Assembly: GCA_014804485.1 (NCBI GenBank)
Contig: JAAUZT010000038.1
Coordinates: 17,525 to 50,796 of the forward strand
Origin: Lachnospiraceae bacterium
Lineage (GTDB): Bacteria > Bacillota > Clostridia > Lachnospirales > Lachnospiraceae
Direction of reading: 5' to 3'
Length of the DNA: 33,272 nt
The position numbers and the translations under genes were made by a program. Every line of letters starts with the position of its first letter. Within the stretch, counting starts at the first letter, position 1. Below are positions 1 through 7,940 of the stretch, piece after piece. The notes beneath the pieces were generated by a model, which saw only the letters and a program-made list of their open reading frames with translations, did no database searches and was not told the origin of the DNA.

Positions 1-1396
1 TCTCGGCAATCGCTTCCAGCGCTCCCTGTTCGAATTCCAGCTTTACTTCATCTAACTCAAGCAGCTTCTGATACTGTTTGAGTATCGCGTTTCTGGGCTC
101 GGCAAGAATCTTCACCATCATATCTTTGCTTAAGCCTTCCAGCGTAAAGACCACGGGGAGTCGGCCGATAAATTCGGGGATCATACCGAATTTCTTAATA
201 TCCTCCACCGTGACCCTTTTCAGGATATTCTTTTCCTTATCATATTTATCCCGCAATTCGGCATTGTATCCTATTGAGGTCCGTTTATTTAATCTCTGTT
301 TAATTATTTCCTCTAAATCCGGAAAAGCGCCGCCGCAGATAAACAGAATATTCCTTGTATTCACTGTCGCAAGCGGCACCATGGCATTCTTGGAATTCGC
401 GCCCACGGGCACTTCCACCTCCGCACCCTCCAGCAGCTTTAACATTCCCTGCTGAACAGACTCGCCGCTGACATCTCTGGAGTTGGTATTCTTTTTCTTG
501 GCAATCTTATCGATCTCATCTATGAATATGATGCCCTGCTCCGCCCGCTCCACATCGTTATCCGCCGCAGCCAGCAGTTTCGATACCACGCTCTCGATAT
601 CGTCGCCGATATACCCCGCTTCCGTCAAAGATGTGGCATCCGTGATCGCCAGCGGCACATCCAGAAGTCTTGCCAGGGTCTTCACAAGATACGTCTTGCC
701 GCAGCCGGTAGGTCCGATCATGAGCATATTGGACTTCTCGATCTCGATCTCGTCCATGGTGCCGGTCGCCACTCTCTTATAATGGTTATAAACCGCTACG
801 GACACCACTTTTTTAGCGTACTCTTGTCCTACCACATACTCATCCAGCTTCTCTTTGATCTTATGGGGCGGCATGATATTCTTGATGTCAATTTCCGCCT
901 TCTCGCCGTCCTTCTTCTTTTTCTTCGGCTTCTGCTTATTCGGAATGCCGCCGTCTCCCTGAAGATCGGCTAAGTTGACGAAGCTGATATTCGGAAATCC
1001 CTTGCCGCTGTTGAGATCGGACATTGTGGGGTAATTCAGCATCCCCTGATAGTCGAACTGACTGACCGTATCCATGGTCTTATGCATACAGTCTTCGCAG
1101 ACACATATGTGATTGGGCAGATGGAACATCTTGCCGGCCTTGCTCTCCGGTCTGCGGCAGATAAAGCAGACATCCTCGTAATCACTGTGCGGTTCATCTT
1201 CTACATTTCCCACTTCGCGCTTCCCATCATCCGCTCTTTCTTCTTTCCGGTCGTCTGCTTCGCCGCTCTGTCCCTTTTTCATGCTTCTGAGCGTCTCTCT
1301 TTGTTCCTCGCCGTCCTCCAGTTCCCTGAAATCGTAGGTTCTGCCTTCATCTTCCGCAATTGTCTCATTTATATCATCATATCTGTCGTTGTTCAT
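1..1396 (-). CDS. clpX: ClpX-like AAA+ unfoldase, 3' end cut by window edge
   Basis: ATP-dependent unfoldase of the ClpX family, expected to feed substrates to ClpP in the cytoplasm. The ATG at 1396 follows GGAGGTCGGGT. About 465 residues are visible and the C-terminus lies outside the window. A ClpX-type C4 zinc finger occupies residues 77 to about 106 (CFIC, then CVCEDC). Walker A is GPTGCGKTYL, Walker B is IIFIDEIDKI, the pore loop is GYIG (GYVG in typical ClpX), and RDVSGESVQQ and IPEFIGRLPVV are clear. Two features are odd: about 75 charged, mostly acidic residues precede the zinc finger, where classical ClpX has about ten, and the ClpP-docking loop reads IGY rather than IGF. It lies downstream of htrA, separated by a terminator, and has its own promoter. 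It may be a second, specialised ClpX paralogue rather than the housekeeping copy. Confidence 0.9.
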   Translation of the reverse strand, partial: MNNDRYDDINETIAEDEGRTYDFRELEDGEEQRETLRSMKKGQSGEADDRKEERADDGKREVGNVEDEPHSDYEDVCFICRRPESKAGKMFHLPNHICVCEDCMHKTMDTVSQFDYQGMLNYPTMSDLNSGKGFPNISFVNLADLQGDGGIPNKQKPKKKKKDGEKAEIDIKNIMPPHKIKEKLDEYVVGQEYAKKVVSVAVYNHYKRVATGTMDEIEIEKSNMLMIGPTGCGKTYLVKTLARLLDVPLAITDATSLTEAGYIGDDIESVVSKLLAAADNDVERAEQGIIFIDEIDKIAKKKNTNSRDVSGESVQQGMLKLLEGAEVEVPVGANSKNAMVPLATVNTRNILFICGGAFPDLEEIIKQRLNKRTSIGYNAELRDKYDKEKNILKRVTVEDIKKFGMIPEFIGRLPVVFTLEGLSKDMMVKILAEPRNAILKQYQKLLELDEVKLEFEQGALEAIAE

Positions 1397-1453
1397 ACCC
1401 GACCTCCGCTTATTCATATCCTGCAACTGATCCCACTCTTACTTTATTATCAT

Positions 1454-1482
1454 AGTATAAAAAGGAGCATCTCACAAGTAAA
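1454..1482 (-). promoter_or_regulatory. Candidate sigma-A promoter of the clpX-like gene
   Basis: On the minus strand, TTTACT (1482-1477) and TATACT (1459-1454) are separated by 17 nt. They lie about 58 nt upstream of the ATG and downstream of the htrA terminator, so the clpX-like gene probably has its own transcript. Assigned by consensus only. Confidence 0.55.
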
Positions 1483-1539
1483 CAATTTCTAAAAACGAGC
1501 AAAGCCTATTCCCAAAATCCGCCAAGCAATTTCCATAAC

Positions 1540-1569
1540 AGAAAAAGGCGATCCTCGGATCACCCTTTT
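1540..1569 (-). terminator. Rho-independent terminator after htrA
   Basis: On the minus strand a 13-bp stem (AAAAGGGTGATCC with GGATCGCCTTTTT, two G-U pairs) has a 2-nt apparent loop, and the T-run forms the end of the stem. It starts about 47 nt after the htrA stop. The plus strand pairs less well, with two mismatches, which favours a minus-strand terminator. Confidence 0.75.
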
Positions 1570-1615
1570 CCGTATGATATGCGCTATATCACCACGCTAT
1601 ATTTTCCATAAGCAA

Positions 1616-3193
1616 TTAATTCTGCACTTTATTTCCCAATGTCAGCTGCAGCGTCTTTTCAGCATACCCCTGAATGCCCACCGACATGACAGTGATCTCC
1701 ACCGTATCACCCTTGGCGTGGAATTCCAGCTCCCGCTGCAGTTCATCCATGGAAGTGATCTGTTCCCCGTCAAACTTTGTGATAATATCACCCTTATGGA
1801 GTCCCGCTTCGGCTGCCGCCGTATTCTCATACACCTGTGAGATATAGACGCCTTCCGGCATACCGTATGTCTCAATCACGTAGTCCGTAACCGTGATTCC
1901 GGAAATACCGAGATAACCTCTTTCGTCCTCTGCCACCTTATTCTTTGTCTCTTTTAACATCAGTTCCGCGATGATCGGGCTTGCGGAGGAAATCGGAATG
2001 GCATATCCCATACCCTCTATGGCGCTGCCGCCGATCTTGTTGGAGTTGATTCCGATGACTTCTCCCTTCATATTCAGGAGCGCACCGCCGGAATTACCCG
2101 GATTGATCGCCGCATCGGTCTGGATAAATGTACCGTCCGCACCGTCTGACAGCTCGATTGTCCTGTCAAGAGCACTGATCACGCCCGTCGTAACGGACTG
2201 TCCGTAACCAAGAGAATTACCGATGGCAATGGCCGGCTCGCCGACTACCAGGGAATCGGAATCACCTAATGTCGCTACCGCAATCTGATTCAGCGTATTC
2301 TTCTCAATATCATCAATCTTGACCGCGATTACGGCCAGATCCATCTTCTCATCCGTACCCTTAACGGATGCCTCCGCCTCACTGCCTTCCACGAACTGCA
2401 CCGTCAGCTTCTCCGTGTCTGCGATCACGTGATGATTAGTCGCAATCAACAGCTCCGCATCGTTCTGTCCCACAATGATGCCGGACCCGCTGGCATCCGC
2501 TTCATTAACGAACTGCTGCCCGAAATAAGACATTTTCTCCGAATAATGATTGTTGATCGATACGATGGCCGGCATAACCTCTTTGGCCACTTCCGATACA
2601 TCAAACACGCTTGCCGTAACATTTTCCGTCACGTGCAGGCCGCTCTTAACTATATCGTTACTTTCCTCGATTTCCTTGGCAACATTATCGGTCACAGCGG
2701 CAACTCCATCCGATATAGTTTCCTCCGCCTGTGAAACCTCCTCCGTATGATTCTTATCAGCCATGCCAGTCAGCGTCTGTACGCCCCACACTCCCAGTCC
2801 GGCAAACACACCGAACAACAGTCCCAACGATATGCTGACCATTGCCTTTTTCAGAAAACCGCCGCCGGATGTCTTCTTTGCTTTCTTTTGCTTCTCCTTG
2901 CCCGCTCCTGACTGTGCATTCGACTGCGCATAGTCGTTAGGGTAGGTATTACCGTATCGATAGCTCCCGTTGTGATTTTCATACGGATTGTTCATCGCCC
3001 GCTGGGAGTACGTGTTATTCGGATATACATTCCTGTAATAATCCCCGTTATTCCGGCTGCCGTAAGGATTGCTGTTCTGCGAAGCACTGTTCTGGAAATT
3101 ACCGGTCGGAAGATTACTGTTTTGATTCTGTGTCGTTTGATCGCTATTCTGCGATCCGTAGTTTGTGTTTGGATAGTTATTGTTGTCGTACAT
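1616..3193 (-). CDS. htrA: HtrA/DegP-like membrane-anchored S1C serine protease with PDZ domain
   Basis: Envelope quality-control protease facing the outside of the membrane. The 525 residues comprise an Asn/Gln/Ser/Tyr-rich low-complexity tail (1-98), a Lys-rich stop (99-116), one membrane helix (about 117-138), a Glu/Asp-rich linker, a trypsin-like domain (about 200-415) and a PDZ domain (about 425-515). The catalytic triad is visible as H255 in TNHHVIA, D285 in DLAVIAV and S368 in GNSGGAL. The ATG at 3193 follows AAAGGAG with 8-nt spacing. A terminator ends the preceding glmS transcript upstream, and another follows htrA. The overall design is normal for Gram-positive HtrA, but the roughly 98-residue Asn-rich cytoplasmic tail is longer and more repetitive than usual. 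HtrA beside wall-polymer genes is consistent with an envelope-stress role, which is inference. Confidence 0.93.
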   Translation of the reverse strand: MYDNNNYPNTNYGSQNSDQTTQNQNSNLPTGNFQNSASQNSNPYGSRNNGDYYRNVYPNNTYSQRAMNNPYENHNGSYRYGNTYPNDYAQSNAQSGAGKEKQKKAKKTSGGGFLKKAMVSISLGLLFGVFAGLGVWGVQTLTGMADKNHTEEVSQAEETISDGVAAVTDNVAKEIEESNDIVKSGLHVTENVTASVFDVSEVAKEVMPAIVSINNHYSEKMSYFGQQFVNEADASGSGIIVGQNDAELLIATNHHVIADTEKLTVQFVEGSEAEASVKGTDEKMDLAVIAVKIDDIEKNTLNQIAVATLGDSDSLVVGEPAIAIGNSLGYGQSVTTGVISALDRTIELSDGADGTFIQTDAAINPGNSGGALLNMKGEVIGINSNKIGGSAIEGMGYAIPISSASPIIAELMLKETKNKVAEDERGYLGISGITVTDYVIETYGMPEGVYISQVYENTAAAEAGLHKGDIITKFDGEQITSMDELQRELEFHAKGDTVEITVMSVGIQGYAEKTLQLTLGNKVQN

Positions 3194-3330
3194 AGCATTG
3201 ACTCCTTTCCGTATATATCATGCGGTTTAGCACCGTTTTTTCTTTGACCTTGAAGTCAGTATATTATCTAATTGTGTATAAATTGTGATGAATTTTTATT
3301 GAATTTGTGTTTTTAATAAAAAATTTTTCC

Positions 3331-3379
3331 AAACAAAAAGCTTCACCCATATATTTCTCAGGATGAAGCTCTTTTTTTT
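3331..3379 (-). terminator. Terminator between glmS/element A and htrA (possibly bidirectional)
   Basis: AGCTTCACCC (3339-3348) pairs with GGATGAAGCT (3361-3370). In the minus-strand RNA all ten positions pair (one G-U) and TTTTTGTTT follows. On the plus strand one mismatch occurs and eight T follow. It would end the glmS transcript after repeat element A, which places the element in the glmS 3' untranslated region. The stretch between it and the htrA start (3194-3330) is AT-rich and should hold the htrA promoter, but I could not fix one. Confidence 0.75.
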
Positions 3380-3391
3380 AAGAACTACGCC

Positions 3392-3620
3392 GGCAGATTG
3401 CGCAAAATGTTCTCGAAGCTGTCCTGCGTAGGAATATGAGAGTTTCTTAATATTCCGCTCAGTACCCAGCAATTTCGGGACACGGATGTCCCGAAAAGCC
3501 CGACCTGAGCCCGGATGGCGAATGTCGGGCGGTTGCGTCCGTCTTTCACAACATCTCCGGAATATTTAGAAACTCCATATGACGGAGCCGGACACAAGAG
3601 AACATTTTGCGCAATCTGCC
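3392..3620. repeat. Structured repeat element, copy A (about 230 bp)
   Basis: A 23-nt arm (3392-3414, beginning GGCAGATTGCGC) is perfectly complementary to 3598-3620. Inside, a second long helix pairs about 3440-3457 with 3558-3575, with a single central T-T mismatch. Next come a 10-bp hairpin with a CGGA loop (3473-3496) and a CCCGAC/GTCGGG helix that encloses GCCCGGATGGC. Copies C, D and E share the layout and the conserved blocks GTCCTGCGTAGGA, AGCCCGGATGGCGA and GGGCGGTTGCGTCCG. It begins about 30 nt after the glmS stop. The family was not recognised. Confidence 0.85.
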
Positions 3621-3651
3621 CTCTCAGCCTATATAATAAGTCACACCACTC

Positions 3652-5478
3652 CTACTCCACCGTCACCGATTTCGCCAAATTCCTAGGTTTATCCACGTCA
3701 CACCCTTTCCCAACGGACACATAATACCCAAACAACTGCAGCGGTATGATCGCCAGCGAATTAGCAAAATACGGATTCGTCTCCGAAATATAGATCACAT
3801 AATCAGCCGCCTTCTCGATCTCTTTATTCCCCTCGCAGGTAACCGCCAGCACAAATGCCCCTCTCGCTTTGACCTCCACCATATTACTGATCGTCTTCGC
3901 ATACAGCTCCGGCTGCGTGGAGACAGCCGCAACAAGCGTTCCCTCCTCGATCAATGAGATCGTCCCGTGCTTCAATTCTCCTGCCGCATAGGCCTCAGAA
4001 TGGATATAGGAAATCTCCTTTAATTTCAGAGAGCCTTCCAGAGAGATTGCGTAATCAATGCCTCTGCCGATAAAGAACACGTCTTTGGCACCCACATAGC
4101 GATTGGCGAATTTCTGTATCTTTAACTTATTGTTGAGAAGCATTTCAATCTGATCCGGCAGGCGCTTCAGGTCTCCCAGCAGAGAAGCAAAAGTCTTATC
4201 GTCGATCTGCCCGCGCACTCTGCCTAGTTTCATCGCGAGCAGATACAGAGCGATCAGCTGTGCACTGTAAGCCTTCGTGGTGGCAACGGCGATCTCCGGT
4301 CCTGCCCATGTATACATGACATTATCTGCTTCTCTGGCAATAGAGCTTCCCACTACGTTGACGATGCCCAGCACCTTGAAGCCGCGCGCCTTGGACTCCC
4401 GAAGCGCCGCCAGTGTATCCGCCGTCTCACCGGACTGGCTGATTACCACCACCATAGCGCCCTCCTCCAGAATGGGATTGCGGTATCTGAACTCCGATGC
4501 AAGGTCTACCTCTACCGAAACACGTGCCAGACCTTCGATCACATATTTACCCGTCATACCCGCGTGATATGCCGAACCGCATGCCACGATATGGATCTTC
4601 CGGATCGCAGCCAGCTCATCATCCGTCATATTTAACTCTTCTATCACAATGTCATTCTTCTGAATCCGCGGCATCAACGTATCCGTCACGGTTTTGGGCT
4701 GCTCATACATTTCCTTAAGCATAAAATGCTCGTATCCCGCCTTTTCCGCAGCATTGGCATCCCACTCGATGGTGACGGGCTCTTTGCTCGTCTCCTCCTC
4801 ATCTACCGTATAGAAATGCATATGATCCGCACGCAGGCGTACCACTTCCTGATTATCCACATAGTAAACTTTTCTCGTATATTTTAAAACAGCGGGCACA
4901 TCGGAAGCGATAAAACAGCCGTCTTCATTCTGTCCCACGATCAGCGGAGAATCTTTTCTCGCCGCAAAAATCTGATCCGGACAATCCGCAAAGAGAATGC
5001 CCAGCGCGTAAGACCCTTCCACACGGTGAAGCACCTTAGTCACTGCTTCCAGCGGATTTCCTTTATAGTAGTAATCCAGCAGATGCGCCAGTACCTCCGT
5101 ATCTGTCTCGGAGACAAACTGATATCCCTTATCGGTCAGCATCTGCCGAAGATGCAGATAATTCTCAATGATACCGTTATGTACCACAGTGATCGTCTCT
5201 GCCGTGTTAAAATGGGGATGAGCATTCGTATCGCTGGGAACCCCATGGGTTGCCCATCTGGTGTGACCGATTCCGCATACGCCGGGCATAGTCTCGCCGC
5301 CATGGGTGAGATTTTCCAGTACCTTCAATCTTCCAACCGACTTCGTAATCTGGATCTTATCACCGTCATAGACCGCCATACCCGCCGAATCATATCCACG
5401 GTACTCCAGCTTGGAAAGTCCGTCTAAAATAATGGGGGCTGCCTGTTTGGTTCCGATATATCCTACGATTCCACACAT
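3652..5478 (-). CDS. glmS: Glutamine-fructose-6-phosphate aminotransferase (isomerizing)
   Basis: Makes glucosamine-6-phosphate from fructose-6-phosphate and glutamine, the first committed step to UDP-GlcNAc for peptidoglycan and wall polymers. At 608 residues it matches the family size. The N-terminal class II amidotransferase begins MCGIVGYIG, with Cys2 as the nucleophile once Met is removed, and has HTRWATHG. Two SIS domains follow, with CGSAYHAG, SQSGETADT and ATTKAYSAQ, and the C-terminus ends NLAKSVTVE as in the family. AGGAGGATAAGAAC precedes the ATG. A GT2 gene lies 33 nt upstream on the same strand, so no space exists for the glmS ribozyme common in Firmicutes; regulation is probably by operon transcription. 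Structured element A and a terminator follow the gene. Confidence 0.97.
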   Translation of the reverse strand: MCGIVGYIGTKQAAPIILDGLSKLEYRGYDSAGMAVYDGDKIQITKSVGRLKVLENLTHGGETMPGVCGIGHTRWATHGVPSDTNAHPHFNTAETITVVHNGIIENYLHLRQMLTDKGYQFVSETDTEVLAHLLDYYYKGNPLEAVTKVLHRVEGSYALGILFADCPDQIFAARKDSPLIVGQNEDGCFIASDVPAVLKYTRKVYYVDNQEVVRLRADHMHFYTVDEEETSKEPVTIEWDANAAEKAGYEHFMLKEMYEQPKTVTDTLMPRIQKNDIVIEELNMTDDELAAIRKIHIVACGSAYHAGMTGKYVIEGLARVSVEVDLASEFRYRNPILEEGAMVVVISQSGETADTLAALRESKARGFKVLGIVNVVGSSIAREADNVMYTWAGPEIAVATTKAYSAQLIALYLLAMKLGRVRGQIDDKTFASLLGDLKRLPDQIEMLLNNKLKIQKFANRYVGAKDVFFIGRGIDYAISLEGSLKLKEISYIHSEAYAAGELKHGTISLIEEGTLVAAVSTQPELYAKTISNMVEVKARGAFVLAVTCEGNKEIEKAADYVIYISETNPYFANSLAIIPLQLFGYYVSVGKGCDVDKPRNLAKSVTVE

Positions 5479-5511
5479 GTTCTTATCCTCCTGATCATTT
5501 AACCTGATACG

Positions 5512-6441
5512 TTATCTCCAATATTCTTTATTGGATGACATGGCAACAACTACTTTTCTCGGCAGCGCCTGATAATGTCTGCCAAACAGATATCCCATGT
5601 ACTTGAACCCGCTTTGCAGGATCAGATACGGAATCTGCCGTCTTAAGTTCAGTTTGCGCAGATGTCCGGCTGTCTGCCTGACCAGACGAATGCCCTCCGA
5701 TTCCGACGGATAGGCCGCAAACACTTCCGGATGCTGTGCCTGCGAAACGCCCAGATCAAAATTCCTGTGAAACTGTTCTCTGCAATTATAATTGTGCGAG
5801 TGATAGACCTTCGCCTGCGCGGTGTACGCAATGCCGTATCCTGCCTCGACAGCCTTCGCGGCATAGATCATATCCTCATTAAATATTGTATGCTTGACAA
5901 ACCCGCCCAGTGTATCAAAAATTTCCCTGTTATAAGCCGCACACACGTTGGAGCAGAAAAATGTCTTGATACCGAGCGTCTCGAGATCCGCCTTCGTCTT
6001 GACCGAAGACACGCCCGGATAATTGAAATTCCTCGTATACTTCTCAACCTCACTGCTGCCCTCGCCCGCAAGCTGTCTGGCATATGCCACCGCCACCTGA
6101 TCCTGATGAAGCTGATCAAGCAGTTCTTCCACCATATAATCATCCGCAGGAACGGCATCATCCGTCATCATAATGAAATAATCCGCGTCCGAAAGCTGTA
6201 CTCCTTTATTTCTTGTCTTGCCGTGGTCAAACTCTCTCTTCGATATATGCTTCACCACTACATTCTGATAATTTTTTTGAAAAGAAGTACTATAATATAA
6301 CAACCGATCGAAATATTTCTGTTCCGTGTTTATAACAATGATCCTGTTGACCGGAACACTCTGATGCTCGAGACGCTCGATCAGCGTCAGAAATCGGTGG
6401 TCGGGCTTATAGGCTGGGATGATAACATCTACTTTATCCAC
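5512..6441 (-). CDS. GT2 glycosyltransferase, rhamnosyltransferase-like
   Basis: Inverting GT-A glycosyltransferase predicted to add a sugar, plausibly rhamnose, to a lipid-linked glycan at the cytoplasmic face. About 309 residues. The nucleotide-binding start is VDVIIPAYKPD, a TDD metal-binding motif lies near residues 93-95, and NEDMIYAAKAVEAGY marks the acceptor side. No membrane helix is obvious. I chose the GTG at 6441 because GAGGAGAG lies just upstream; an in-frame ATG at 6459 lacks a ribosome binding site. The gene follows the LCP terminator closely and is separated from glmS by 33 nt, so the two are likely co-transcribed. The sugar donor cannot be read from the sequence. Confidence 0.85.
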   Translation of the reverse strand: MDKVDVIIPAYKPDHRFLTLIERLEHQSVPVNRIIVINTEQKYFDRLLYYSTSFQKNYQNVVVKHISKREFDHGKTRNKGVQLSDADYFIMMTDDAVPADDYMVEELLDQLHQDQVAVAYARQLAGEGSSEVEKYTRNFNYPGVSSVKTKADLETLGIKTFFCSNVCAAYNREIFDTLGGFVKHTIFNEDMIYAAKAVEAGYGIAYTAQAKVYHSHNYNCREQFHRNFDLGVSQAQHPEVFAAYPSESEGIRLVRQTAGHLRKLNLRRQIPYLILQSGFKYMGYLFGRHYQALPRKVVVAMSSNKEYWR

Positions 6442-6469
6442 ACGTCTCTCCTCTGTCATAATTTGATCA

Positions 6470-6504
6470 ATGAAATAAAAGGGGCCTGCAATAATAGGCC
6501 CCTT
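6470..6504 (-). terminator. Rho-independent terminator after the LCP gene
   Basis: On the minus strand AAGGGGCC and GGCCCCTT pair around a 10-nt loop, followed by TTTATTTC. It starts about 7 nt after the LCP stop and sits directly before the next GT2 gene. It likely marks the end of the main polysaccharide operon or attenuates read-through to the GT2-glmS pair. Confidence 0.85.
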
Positions 6505-6510
6505 GCTCCA

Positions 6511-7689
6511 TTATTTTTTCAGATATCCGTTCGTATCGGAATAAATCTTATCACTGCACTCCTTCACTGTCGCAGAAGGTTGATAATCATAATCATTAAA
6601 CAGGAACTGATGCAGCCACTTAACATTGTCTTCCAGACTGACCGGAACGACACAGGAGCCTTTAGAACCGATCGTACCGGTCGCGCGGTTTGACTCCTGC
6701 GGGAATCCCGCATTATCGGCAATATAGTAACTACCCACATTGCCCAGCATCTCCACGATCTCCGACAGATCCAGAGAGGTGTATACCTCATCAAACACGG
6801 AGTTTGCCGTCTCCGTCAGCGCCGGAAGGGAGGCCTTCTTCGCCTGATCCGCTACCGCCGAAAGAACCTCTCTCTGTCTCTCCGCACGCTTGAAATCATC
6901 ACCCGCCGTATAACGGATACGGCAGTAGCCGGTTGCCTGCAGACCGTCCAGAAGCTGATATCCCGTAGATGAAACCGGTGTATAGGAACGTTTCAGATCC
7001 TCAGCGATACAGAGCTGATAGTTATTCAAGTGGTTGATCTCCGCGTCATCCACATCAATATATACACCGCCAAGCGCGTTAATGGTATCCGTGAGCCCGG
7101 CAAAACCTACCGTGACGAAATCCGTGATATTCATATCCAGATTCATATTCAGCATGCTGATCGCCATCTCCGGACCACCCTTTGCATAGGCCGCATTACA
7201 TTTATTGTACGAATCGTTACTCAGGTTCAGATAAGTATCACGATATACCGATACGAGTTTACATTCTCCCGTATCCTGATTGATGGAAGCAATCATGATC
7301 GTGTCGCTTCGTGTATTCTTCGTCAAAGCGCCGGACGTAGAATCCACACCAAACAGGGCAATATTCCGATAGCCCTTCATCGTAGTCTCTTCCGCCTTCT
7401 TGACCGTATCGTTGATGATGATATCGCCTTCATCTATCTTTACCTTACCGCTCGTCGTTGCCGACATAACGGCATAGAGGACAAACACGGCAACCACGAG
7501 GATAATGATCTCTATCACGAAAATAATAATTCTTGTGCGCTGTTTTTTAGCCTGCTGCTTCTTAGAAGACTTCTTTCCGGAACCTTTCTTCCCTGCCGGA
7601 CGTTTACCGCCGTTCCTGTTCCCGCTTCCGGAGGAAGATTTCTTTCTCGGACGCTCATCTTCATATTCATCTTCATAATACTTAGCCAT
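6511..7689 (-). CDS. LytR-CpsA-Psr (LCP) family cell-wall polymer ligase
   Basis: LCP enzymes transfer lipid-linked glycopolymers to peptidoglycan outside the membrane. The 392 residues comprise a charged Lys/Gly/Ser-rich cytoplasmic tail (1-52), one membrane helix (about 53-76) and an extracellular LCP domain (about 107-300). Hallmarks are ALFGVDS, R127/D129 in RSDTIMI, R150/D151 in SVYRDTYL, and R259/D265/R268/R271 in the RYTAGDDFKRAERQRE block, which bind the pyrophosphate lipid. A short extension of about 90 residues follows. The ATG is preceded by GGGAG at 8 nt. It has a candidate promoter and a terminator, and follows the sugar-1-phosphate transferase gene. Position and family suggest it attaches this locus's polysaccharide to the wall; a regulatory role is the older, less likely reading. 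Confidence 0.92.
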   Translation of the reverse strand: MAKYYEDEYEDERPRKKSSSGSGNRNGGKRPAGKKGSGKKSSKKQQAKKQRTRIIIFVIEIIILVVAVFVLYAVMSATTSGKVKIDEGDIIINDTVKKAEETTMKGYRNIALFGVDSTSGALTKNTRSDTIMIASINQDTGECKLVSVYRDTYLNLSNDSYNKCNAAYAKGGPEMAISMLNMNLDMNITDFVTVGFAGLTDTINALGGVYIDVDDAEINHLNNYQLCIAEDLKRSYTPVSSTGYQLLDGLQATGYCRIRYTAGDDFKRAERQREVLSAVADQAKKASLPALTETANSVFDEVYTSLDLSEIVEMLGNVGSYYIADNAGFPQESNRATGTIGSKGSCVVPVSLEDNVKWLHQFLFNDYDYQPSATVKECSDKIYSDTNGYLKK

Positions 7690-7832
7690 ACGTCGTACTC
7701 CCTTAATTTAAACATAGTCGTAAATAAGTTTCGATTCACGGCTTCGCCGCTCATAGTAACATAAATAATACCAACTGATATTTTCTCATACAATAACATA
7801 AAAAGTCAAGCTGTAGCGTAGGTACAACTATG

Positions 7833-7860
7833 ATTATACTATATCTTGACATAATTGCAA
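7833..7860 (-). promoter_or_regulatory. Candidate promoter of the LCP gene
   Basis: TTGCAA (7860-7855) and TATAAT (7838-7833) are separated by 16 nt on the minus strand. They lie about 145 nt upstream of the LCP start, in the 250-nt gap after the sugar transferase gene. The rest of the gap is AT-rich and shows no gene. Assigned by consensus only. Confidence 0.6.
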
Positions 7861-7940
7861 CATAATCGGCATTTATTCCATAAATCTTTCCTTTTTCTTA
7901 AGAATCGTGAACCCGATCAGCTTTTCAGATTATTATCCCA

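Noticed and set aside
3385..3597. Minus-strand 70-codon open frame in element A, similar to part of a 101-codon frame at 22332-22637 in element C
   Set aside because: The likeness comes from the repeated element. The equivalent frame in copy D meets a stop (CGTTAA), base changes follow helices rather than codons, and no good ribosome binding site is present.
5479..5520. Possible glmS ribozyme upstream of glmS
   Set aside because: Only 33 nt separate glmS from the preceding coding sequence, too little for the ribozyme.
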